NCBI RefSeq assembly: GCF_001192835.1
Contig: NZ_DF968183.1
Coordinates: forward strand, 1-64,000
DNA: 64,000 bases
Source: Lentimicrobium saccharophilum
Lineage (GTDB): Bacteria > Bacteroidota > Bacteroidia > Bacteroidales > Lentimicrobiaceae
Direction: 5' to 3'
Under the pieces are notes generated by a model that worked only from the letters and a program-made list of their open reading frames with translations, had not been told where the DNA came from and ran no database searches. This document shows, piece by piece, positions 58,343 to 64,000 of the stretch. The position numbers were made by a program, and so were the translations under genes. The stretch's first letter is position 1. Every line of letters starts with the position of its first letter.

Positions 58343-58563
58343 AGAGGGTTGGAGTTTTGGGGTGTAAGATCTGGTTTGAATTAAACTGAAATGTGCTTGT
58401 TGTTGATGGAGTGGTAAATTGCCTGCTTTCCTTTATTTTTATCCGGTTAGCAAATCTATCAATCATTGTTGTTCGGGGAAATTATTATAATTTGACCGGA
58501 ATGCTTTACAGGTGTTGGTTTCAGAAGATTGTAACAGCATACAACTTATTTTTAAATATTTCG

Positions 58564-58670
58564 TCACCAAGCGATGCACTGAGCCTGCCGAAGCGGCACA
58601 AAGGCACCAGGTTGCACAAATTTATTTTTCTCATTTAGTGATACTTAGTGTCTTCGTGTCTTGGTGGCAA
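58564..58670. repeat. imperfect inverted-repeat element
   Basis: TCACCAAG... near 58564 and ...CTTGGTGG near 58659 form outer arms; inside are GGCACAAAGGCACC and TTAGTGTCTTCGTGTC. Similar CACAAAGGCAC / CTTCGTGTCTTGGTGG words are scattered in intergenic DNA of many bacteria. It is the only structure noted in the gene-free interval 58343-58757. Confidence 0.55.
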
Positions 58671-58757
58671 ATCCTTTCTTCATTTTATCCGGGCAATGGT
58701 GATCTGTTAAGTGTTAAATCTGTTCCGCACTGTTCTTTAAATCCCGGGCTGCAGCGG

Positions 58758-59243
58758 TTAAAATTTCAGAACCAATCCGATGCCGTTTCCGGTTGCCGAT
58801 AAATTTATTTCACTTTTGTTCCGGCGGGCACTTGCCGGCAGCCCCCTGTTGTACGTATCAATTGCCTGCCTGGCTTTGGTGTTGAACCCCTGGCCGACCG
58901 GAATGGCTAAAACTATCAGACCTGCCCCCAGACCAGCCATCCTCCAGTTAACTTCGCTGCTCCACAACGCCCTTCCAAGCTGATAACCAATGATAAAACC
59001 TCCCGCGTAACCCAGCACCTGGCCCATGGTGTAGTTTGCCTGCGCCGATTTAATCTGTTGGTAAGCCTGCTCATTAGGTTTGATCGTTACAATAAGCTCG
59101 CTGATGGTCAACCTGTTCTCCCCCTGGAAAAACTGATAGCCGCCCGGAACTTTCTTCATCAAAATGGTATCGGTGGTATGCTGCCCGAAGGAGCCAGTTG
59201 AAATTGCTGTCAACAGGGTAAGGATAAGGGTGAGTTTTTTCAT
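58758..59243 (-). CDS. small exported protein with Gly-rich hydrophobic segments
   Basis: This 161-aa protein starts at ATG 59243 (signal peptide MKKLTLILTLLTAISTGSFGQ); a longer frame to 59291 adds a basic, non-signal extension. A middle segment (MGQVLGYAGGFIIGYQLG, then MAGLGAGLIVLAIPVGQG) could be two short glycine-zipper-like membrane hairpins, and the C-terminus ends in Phe (GIGLVLKF). It resembles small Bacteroidota proteins of unknown role. It is monocistronic. Confidence 0.7.
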   Translation of the reverse strand: MKKLTLILTLLTAISTGSFGQHTTDTILMKKVPGGYQFFQGENRLTISELIVTIKPNEQAYQQIKSAQANYTMGQVLGYAGGFIIGYQLGRALWSSEVNWRMAGLGAGLIVLAIPVGQGFNTKARQAIDTYNRGLPASARRNKSEINLSATGNGIGLVLKF

Positions 59244-59314
59244 GGGGTGGGGGTGGCGTTTTGGGGTGGCAGATTGATGTTGTTTTATCATGGTGTGCGC
59301 GGTTGGGTTTACAG

Positions 59315-59389
59315 GGTGGCGCTGATCGGACTGGAATAACGGCGCTGGAAACTCTGGAACAAGTGGCGCCGTTTCTGCCGGAATGTCAG
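59315..59389 (+). repeat. 24-bp degenerate tandem repeat, block 1
   Basis: Three degenerate units: GGTGGCGCTGATCGGACTGG-type, CGGCGCTGGAAACTCTGG-type and GTGGCGCCGTTTCTGCCGG-type. The block is very GC-rich and lies immediately before the AT-rich operon region. Confidence 0.7.
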
Positions 59390-59442
59390 GTGATATTATT
59401 TCTTATTCACCTGTTTCTAATCCCAATTTTTGCCACTTTTGG

Positions 59443-59514
59443 GGTGGCGCTGAATGGACCGGAATACCGGCGCCGAATGCTCCGGAATGGGTGGCGCCGA
59501 TTGGACCGGAATAG
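59443..59514 (+). repeat. 24-bp degenerate tandem repeat, block 2
   Basis: Three further units of the form GGTGGCGC(T/C)GA(A/T)TGGACCGG + AATA. Block 2 aligns with block 1. Together they occupy most of the gene-free interval 59244-59594. Confidence 0.75.
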
Positions 59515-59516
59515 TC

Positions 59517-59585
59517 ATTGTAGGCTCTTTTGTGTTTTCTGGCTTAGCATGGGCGGCTTGTGCGAATTACAAATGTGCCTACAAT
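59517..59585. repeat. imperfect inverted repeat at the end of the AT-rich operon
   Basis: ATTGTAGGCTCTTTTGT (59517-59533) and ACAAATGTGCCTACAAT (59569-59585) pair at 15 of 17 positions around a 35-nt spacer. It begins 9 bases after the last operon gene's stop. There is no T-run, so it is not a typical terminator; it may mark an insertion boundary. Confidence 0.7.
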
Positions 59586-59594
59586 AGCGAGGGC

Positions 59595-60227
59595 TTATTT
59601 GTCTATTATTTTTTTCAATTCCTGTGCGTATTGCATTAACTGCGCGTTTACTTTCATTAAATCATCAATTAGGTCTTTATATTGAGGATAGTCTTTCTGA
59701 AACTCTTGTGGGGTCATATCCATCATTTTATCTTTTTTTGAACTACTCCATGTTCTAAAACGAGCTTGCCACATTGTAAGGTGAGGACGTAATCCTTCAT
59801 TTAGCGTTTGAGTTGCTATTCTGACAATCTCTTTTGTACTTTTATTTTTACGAATCAACTCTGCTGGAATTTCGCTAATGAATTCTCGAACTTTTTGAAA
59901 AAGTGCATACCATGAATCATATATTTCTTCAATTATGTCATTTTCTTTATCAATTGGTATTGCAGCTTTTCTCGTTATTAGTTCAGTCCAGATTTTGTGG
60001 GCTATTTGTAAATCTGTTTTATTAGGTCTGAATTCTGCAGACCCAACATTGCCCAGCTTAATATCAAGTTTCACTAGGTTATACCTGTATATTTTTTTTA
60101 TTACTAGAAAATAAACTAGTAATATGACAATCACAAAAACAACAAGCCATATTGAGATTTGCACAATAAGATTGAAATTTTCGTCAAAATAAAGTTTAAA
60201 CAAATCCATATCGTTTTTATTTTTCAT
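59595..60227 (-). CDS. single-span membrane protein of unknown family (last gene of the modification/TIR operon)
   Basis: This 210-aa protein has one strong transmembrane segment near the N-terminus (LIVQISIWLVVFVIVILLVYFLVI, about 20-43). A soluble helical part of about 165 residues follows, with a Trp-rich stretch (MWQARFRTWSSSKKDK) and a C-terminal coiled-coil-like helix (LIDDLMKVNAQLMQYAQELKKIIDK). I do not recognise a family. ATG 60227 overlaps the Nmad2 gene by 11 bases; ATG 60209 avoids overlap and is an alternative. Its place at the end of a defence-like operon and its single membrane anchor make a membrane effector or sensor possible, but this is inference only. Confidence 0.8.
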   Translation of the reverse strand: MKNKNDMDLFKLYFDENFNLIVQISIWLVVFVIVILLVYFLVIKKIYRYNLVKLDIKLGNVGSAEFRPNKTDLQIAHKIWTELITRKAAIPIDKENDIIEEIYDSWYALFQKVREFISEIPAELIRKNKSTKEIVRIATQTLNEGLRPHLTMWQARFRTWSSSKKDKMMDMTPQEFQKDYPQYKDLIDDLMKVNAQLMQYAQELKKIIDK

Positions 60228-60840
60228 ATTTAGTCCAGCTAATTGGCAGTCCTTGCAAGCCTGTTTGAAAATTGGATTGCAACCATTCAATAAATTGGTT
60301 TGCTAATTCTTCAGGTCTCACAATCTTAACGCCTTGCGTAGTATGGCATACACTTTTTAAGTAATCAGGTATCTGAGGTGCATTTTGACCAAAATAATAG
60401 AACAAATCTGAAATCAAAGCATTCTCACCCCCAATATCTTTTCTTACATGTTCTTCATTATAAATCCCGTCTTTATTTCTATGCGCACAATCAAGTTGTG
60501 CCCAGTTATCTGATTCATCAAGGAAATAGAAATTATCACCAAATAAAGTCATCAAGGTTCCATTCATATTTGGTTTTTTGTATTCAAATCTTGGGTCTAT
60601 AAAATACTCATTTAATTTAATAATTTCAGTTACCTTCATTGCATAGATAAGTTTTGAAACGGACTTAATGCCTGAAGATTTTTCAAGTGATTTTGAACCG
60701 GTTCCAATAATCCAATCACCAATCTTAAGATTTTTACTTTTTCTGATATTGGGTTTACAAACAGCAATCGTACAATATTGTCCAAATGGATTTGGAGCCA
60801 ACCCAAAATCATGGTCAATCATGTAAGAATAGATTTTCAT
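60217..60840 (-). CDS. Nmad2 (nucleotide modification associated domain 2) protein
   Basis: This 207-aa protein matches the Nmad2 family from end to end. Visible family features are MKIYSYMIDHDFGLAPNPFGQYCTIA at the start, KPNIRKSKNLKIGDWIIGTGSK, IYAMKVTEIIKLNEYFIDPRF, KKPN...LFGDNFYF and ALISDLFYYFG. The family is named for its linkage with DNA base hypermodification genes in phages and bacteria; its fold and activity are not established to my knowledge. Here it lies 4 bases after the TIR gene and overlaps the membrane-protein gene. The sequence is AT-rich like the rest of the operon. Confidence 0.88.
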   Translation of the reverse strand: MKIYSYMIDHDFGLAPNPFGQYCTIAVCKPNIRKSKNLKIGDWIIGTGSKSLEKSSGIKSVSKLIYAMKVTEIIKLNEYFIDPRFEYKKPNMNGTLMTLFGDNFYFLDESDNWAQLDCAHRNKDGIYNEEHVRKDIGGENALISDLFYYFGQNAPQIPDYLKSVCHTTQGVKIVRPEELANQFIEWLQSNFQTGLQGLPISWTKYEK

Positions 60841-60844
60841 TATG

Positions 60845-61327
60845 CTAACATCTTATTATTGGCCTATCAAATGAGTCTGTTACGACATTACCGTCTGCAT
60901 TTTCGATTGGATAGTTTTTACCGGAAATGATTTCTCCTATCTTATCGATTGAATTCCAACCAATAAGATTTGATGCCACTTTTTCCAAATTCTTTGGTAA
61001 TTCAGCTGTTTCTTTACTGCCATGTGTATAAACTCCAATTATCCTTTTACCTTGTTCTACTGCTTTTTGAATCTCGTAATTAACCCATGCTCTTGTGTGA
61101 GTTTTGGGGCCTACTAAGCAAATAAATGTACTTGACCAGTTAATCCTCATTCGAAGCAGACGTTCAATTACAGGTTTTGATGGTATTCTACCATCTTTAT
61201 GGTTAGTGCTATCAACGGAAAAATTTCGAATATTATAACCCTTACCATTTAGCCTCGCTTTTAGGGCTTGTACATGTTTGTCATCTTTTCCATAATGGCT
61301 TATAAAGATATTATGTGACTTATCCAT
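60845..61327 (-). CDS. TIR-like protein of the ThsB/DUF1863 type
   Basis: This 160-aa single-domain protein begins HNIFISHYGKDDKHVQALKARL, a TIR-like first strand and helix. It continues with FICLVGPKTHTRAWVNYEIQKAVEQGKRIIGVY, the block shared with Thoeris ThsB proteins, where the Glu of NYEI sits at the place of the catalytic TIR Glu. TIR domains of this group cleave NAD+ or make cyclic-ADP-ribose-like signals. No ThsA (SIR2-SLOG) gene is present, so this is not a standard Thoeris locus. It overlaps the Nmad1 gene by 8 bases and is followed 4 bases later by Nmad2, so it is expressed with the modification genes. Confidence 0.87.
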   Translation of the reverse strand: MDKSHNIFISHYGKDDKHVQALKARLNGKGYNIRNFSVDSTNHKDGRIPSKPVIERLLRMRINWSSTFICLVGPKTHTRAWVNYEIQKAVEQGKRIIGVYTHGSKETAELPKNLEKVASNLIGWNSIDKIGEIISGKNYPIENADGNVVTDSFDRPIIRC

Positions 61328-61598
61328 ATATTTTGTCTTTTATTGTTTCATCATCTAAAATGTGTAAACCTATTATTGCATAACCAATAATATCTTTTAG
61401 AGTATCTTCTAAACTTTCAAAGTTTGGTTCTTTTTTGTCACAGCCAATTAGACTTTTATAACGTTTTACTTTATCCCAAAGATGAACCATGTTACCATTC
61501 AGTCCTAGGTCAAAACTTGCACCGCCGTACTCAGCATTTTTCTTTAATAAAATTGCTGTTACATCATCTGTGATTTTTTTAATACTTTCTTCATTCAT
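61320..61598 (-). CDS. Nmad1 (DUF1599) protein
   Basis: This 92-aa protein matches DUF1599, also called nucleotide modification associated domain 1. Key features are AILLKKNAEYGGASFDLG and NMVHLWDKVKRYKSLI, then a helix ending in LKDIIGYAIIGLHIL. It is a small all-helical domain that often sits beside thymidylate-synthase-like and other nucleotide-modifying enzymes; its biochemical role is unproven. It overlaps the thymidylate-synthase-like gene by 8 bases and the TIR gene by 8 bases. Confidence 0.85.
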   Translation of the reverse strand: MNEESIKKITDDVTAILLKKNAEYGGASFDLGLNGNMVHLWDKVKRYKSLIGCDKKEPNFESLEDTLKDIIGYAIIGLHILDDETIKDKIYG

Positions 61599-62622
61599 AA
61601 GGCATATATTTTAAAAATAATTGATTCAATATTGGATTTGAAAAAGTTACTTCTTTATGTGTGTTGAAAGCATAAAATGTTTTATACCAATCATTAAAAA
61701 AGTCATCTTCAAAATCAATTAAATCCGCATAATTGCCTTGTCTTAGTTTATCCTCTTCACTTTTAAGCAGATTTATTTTCTCGTCAAACTCTGATAAATT
61801 GTAAAATGACTTTGAGTACTCAAATTGAGAGTCTGTTACATTTTTAACTTGAGAAATGGATTGAACCATATCTTCAAATTCTTCATAATAATGGAAATTA
61901 TTTGCTATGTGATAATATTCTCCAATTTCTAAGCCTAATATTTGCGAGAAGTATTCAAGCATGAAAGTGAAATTGAAAATATTAACTGCACTTGCTCCCC
62001 ATAAAAGGTCATTTGACCTCATGTAAACAGTTAAATTAAGTTTGTTTGCTTTTGGCTGTTTCTGAAAATGCAGAAGTCTTGTACAAGGAAAATCCTTTGT
62101 TATTTTTAAATTACCTTCTTTGTCAAAACAATCTTTGGGCGGGTCTCCAATATTGATAATTGCCTGTCTTGTAAACTTATCTTTCTCAAAACTTTTACAA
62201 ATGAAACTAAATTGGTCAACTTCTGATTTAGTTAGTTTTGCAATATCAATATTATAAGGATTGCCAATTTTGTAATCATCATTTATTCCATTGAATTTTC
62301 TAAACCTTGGACCATAACCACCACGTAAAAATTCACCATCATCGGGGAAATTTTTCATGCTTTTCAAATAATGGCCCATAAATTCTAAATCATTTCTTCC
62401 AATTGCTAACCACAATGATTCAGCAAAAGGTAAAATTGGGTTCCATTTTCTTTCAGATATGGTTACTAACCTTGCTGTTGGATTAGTAATTTTAAACATG
62501 AATGGTTCAGGTAGTTCAATACAAACCTTATCTCTTGTTTTTCTTTTGACTCCATCGTTTAAAAGCAGAGTCGAAGCACCCACTATAAAAGAGTTGATTC
62601 CTGTGTACTCGGCTGTATACAT
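61591..62622 (-). CDS. thymidylate synthase / deoxynucleotide hydroxymethylase-like protein
   Basis: This 343-aa enzyme belongs to the ThyA superfamily. Visible motifs are TISERKWNPILPFAESLWLAIG, GGYGPRFRKF, the active-site Cys180 in FPCTRLLHFQ, MRSNDLLWGASAVNIFNFTFM (folate and nucleotide pocket) and HIANNFHYY (His/Tyr that contact the deoxyribose in ThyA). It keeps the catalytic Cys and Arg, so methylation or hydroxymethylation of a pyrimidine dNMP is plausible. The RSND-W-G-x4-N pattern is closer to phage-type dNMP hydroxymethylases and related modification enzymes than to housekeeping ThyA. It overlaps the upstream gene by 40 bases. Confidence 0.88.
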   Translation of the reverse strand: MYTAEYTGINSFIVGASTLLLNDGVKRKTRDKVCIELPEPFMFKITNPTARLVTISERKWNPILPFAESLWLAIGRNDLEFMGHYLKSMKNFPDDGEFLRGGYGPRFRKFNGINDDYKIGNPYNIDIAKLTKSEVDQFSFICKSFEKDKFTRQAIINIGDPPKDCFDKEGNLKITKDFPCTRLLHFQKQPKANKLNLTVYMRSNDLLWGASAVNIFNFTFMLEYFSQILGLEIGEYYHIANNFHYYEEFEDMVQSISQVKNVTDSQFEYSKSFYNLSEFDEKINLLKSEEDKLRQGNYADLIDFEDDFFNDWYKTFYAFNTHKEVTFSNPILNQLFLKYMPYE

Positions 62623-63584
62623 GATGACAATATGTTAGAGTTAATATTCCACTTGGGAGGGAAGAAGAGTTCAAGTGGCTTTGTGCTTCCTTGATATTTT
62701 TGTTTAATTCGTTTATTATCAACTTGAAGTTCTGGGATTTTGGCTCTTAAGTATTTATCCGTTTCGCAAAAGCAATTTTGTAAATCAATTAATGTCGGCA
62801 CTCTCTCAAAAAGAAGATTAAAATCAGTATAGCCAAATTTATTTTGGTATTTATCAAAATTATCTTGTGTGTATTTTATTACATCTTCAAAACTGTATTT
62901 TTTAGATAATGGCTCAAAACATTTTTTTATTCCACGGATTGACCCAATGCCTGCTTTAACAAAAGAATTTTCACTAAAGTCTATAACAGAAGAATAATTC
63001 ATGTCAATTGAATATTGGTAAGCCAGGAAATCACCAATAAAAGAACAGTTACGAAGAAGCTCATAAACTTCTGATAATGAATTTGAGTTGATTATTTTTT
63101 TAAAAATAGATTTGCTAATTAGTTCATTCTTAACCATCTCTAACCATTTCTCATGCTTATAATTTAGATGATTATATAGTGAATGGGTTCCTGTCATCAT
63201 ATAAGCATTATTGAATATTGGTTGGACTTGCTTTAACTCAAATAATGCTTTATTAATACGATTTAAATCAAAGTTATTAATTGTAATAACACCAACTCTA
63301 TCCTCTAAATATTCCCATGTGTCAGGTTTGTTAAATATCTTAAATACAATTATTCTCAATAAAATATCTTCATCAGAAAAAGAATTAACGGTATATATGA
63401 CGTTTCGAATTAAGTATTGACTCACTCTGTCCATAGCACGATATACATTCGTAAACTTATGAACACTCAATATTTCGTCACTTGTCAATGGCCGTATATT
63501 ATTATACTTGTTCCAGAAAATATTCATTCTTTCCTGGATAAAATAAAAGTAGTACTGGAATATTTCTTCTTTAGGTTTAATCAT
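62583..63584 (-). CDS. HMUDK-helical-domain protein (alpha-glutamyl/putrescinyl-thymine pyrophosphorylase-like)
   Basis: This 333-aa protein is the first gene of the operon. It resembles the helical domain linked to 5-hydroxymethyl-dU DNA kinases and alpha-glutamyl/putrescinyl thymine pyrophosphorylases: FYFIQERMNIFWNKYNNIRPLTSDEILSVHKFTNVYRAMDRVSQYLI, then LRIIVFKIFNKPDTWEYLE, RNCSFIGDFLAYQYSID and GIGSIRGIKKCF. The NVYRAMDRV stretch is the clearest family signature. No P-loop is visible, so it is not a complete hmdU kinase. Family members act on hypermodified thymine or on the route to it. Its ATG has no Shine-Dalgarno site, as is normal here. Confidence 0.82.
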   Translation of the reverse strand: MIKPKEEIFQYYFYFIQERMNIFWNKYNNIRPLTSDEILSVHKFTNVYRAMDRVSQYLIRNVIYTVNSFSDEDILLRIIVFKIFNKPDTWEYLEDRVGVITINNFDLNRINKALFELKQVQPIFNNAYMMTGTHSLYNHLNYKHEKWLEMVKNELISKSIFKKIINSNSLSEVYELLRNCSFIGDFLAYQYSIDMNYSSVIDFSENSFVKAGIGSIRGIKKCFEPLSKKYSFEDVIKYTQDNFDKYQNKFGYTDFNLLFERVPTLIDLQNCFCETDKYLRAKIPELQVDNKRIKQKYQGSTKPLELFFPPKWNINSNILSSCIQPSTQESTLL

Positions 63585-63740
63585 CTATAATCAAATTGTT
63601 AACTAGGAAAAATTGTACTCTTTTGTTAATTTAAGATTTCAGTGTCAGCTTGAGCGATTTGTTAATGTATGCAATGTGCGTTAACACTATTTCTATTTTA
63701 GCATACATTTCCTCCATTCATCTTCTTTTTCAGCTTTGCC

Positions 63741-63870
63741 TGTTACGTTTTGCGGCTTGGCTTAATGGCGGAATTTTAGCACATAAGTTCAATCGAAGAA
63801 CTGCCTTGAACCTACCACAAAACTGTCATACGAAGCACTGCACCCACCATTACGTCAAACCGCTGTTACA
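63741..63870. repeat. long imperfect inverted repeat upstream of the operon (attC-like?)
   Basis: GCGGCTTGGCTTAATGGCGG (63752-63771) and CCACCATTACGTCAAACCGC (63844-63863) pair at 16 of 20 positions around a 72-nt spacer, with TGTTAC and TGTTACA-like words outside the arms. Long imperfect hairpins of this layout between same-strand genes are typical of integron attC sites, but I cannot identify a definite core site. The interval 63585-63880 holds no convincing gene. Confidence 0.55.
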
Positions 63871-63880
63871 AGCTGGGCTT

Positions 63881-64000
63881 CTAATTTATTTCCTTTAGAC
63901 CTTTCATTATTAAAAAAACTATTTCATGTATATTCTGACTTTCAAACAGAACTAGATTTTCATCAACACTTAAGCCATTCATTTCAGACAATTTATCAAG
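63881..64000 (-). CDS. partial gene, C-terminal 39 residues of an unknown protein
   Basis: From the window edge an open frame on the minus strand reads LDKLSEMNGLSVDENLVLFE... and ends ...MKGLKEIN with TAG at 63881-63883. Composition (Lys, Glu, Asn, Leu) and AT-rich codons look like the neighbouring operon. No family can be assigned from so short a piece. It is cut by the end of the window. Confidence 0.5.
   Translation of the reverse strand, partial: LDKLSEMNGLSVDENLVLFESQNIHEIVFLIMKGLKEIN

Noticed and set aside
60845-61327. A standard Thoeris system
   Set aside because: There is no ThsA-type SIR2-SLOG gene nearby; only the TIR half resembles Thoeris.
63650-63898. An 82-codon + strand open frame
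   Set aside because: It spans the long inverted repeat, has Cys/His-rich shadow-like composition, and opposes the partial minus-strand gene, which has better coding character.

Overview
The window looks like a chromosomal segment of an uncultured or environmental Bacteroidota (class Bacteroidia is likely). The evidence is a 16S rRNA gene with a Bacteroidota-style 3' end, five secreted proteins with type IX secretion (T9SS) C-terminal sorting tails, several promoters of the Bacteroidota form (a TTG-type -33 element, about 19-22 bases, then TAnnTTTG), an almost complete lack of Shine-Dalgarno sites, and phylum-typical families (GIN/DUF2807, DUF5686, Bacteroidota ECF sigma factors).

Layout. 1-2.2 kb: the start of an rRNA operon on the minus strand (promoter, 16S, tRNA-Ile). 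2.2-11.2 kb: secreted GH13 amylase, membrane histidine kinase, universal stress protein, HD-domain protein and ligA. 11.2-14.2 kb: minus-strand ECF sigma / membrane protein / DUF4097-like / GIN-domain operon. 14.3-29.4 kb: T9SS cargo proteins, a DMT transporter coupled to a saccharopine-dehydrogenase-like enzyme, tRNA-Met, a GreA/GreB-type factor, a hybrid kinase, a uvrA paralogue, a second ECF sigma factor, and a serine hydrolase with an outer-membrane protein. 29.7-42.6 kb: two large T9SS proteins, one intact insertion sequence with a TTAA target duplication, a DUF5686 outer-membrane protein, a BaiN-like flavoprotein and an OB-fold lipoprotein. 42.9-46.1 kb: SDR, VOC protein and nth.

44.8-57.5 kb is a repeat-rich zone. 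A composite element of about 133 bp ending in a terminator-like hairpin occurs six times, always on the + strand. One copy supplies the last codons and stop of nth. There are also larger tandem duplications, a 20-bp tandem array and an 11-unit palindromic array of about 22 bp. Direct repeats of about 340 bp bracket a five-gene LolA-like / FtsX-type ABC transporter / outer-membrane protein operon (50.2-55.7 kb), which may move lipids or lipoproteins to the outer membrane.

59.6-63.6 kb is the most unusual region: a compact, clearly AT-rich minus-strand operon. Its six genes overlap or nearly touch: HMUDK-helical-domain (alpha-glutamyl/putrescinyl-thymine pyrophosphorylase-like) protein, thymidylate-synthase/hydroxymethylase-like enzyme, Nmad1 (DUF1599), ThsB-like TIR protein, Nmad2, and a one-span membrane protein of unknown family. 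It joins nucleotide-hypermodification families to a TIR domain and is best read as a candidate nucleotide-centred anti-phage or conflict system. It is flanked by imperfect inverted repeats and short tandem repeats, and by a partial gene running off the right edge. All functions are read from sequence motifs and family knowledge; no search was run.
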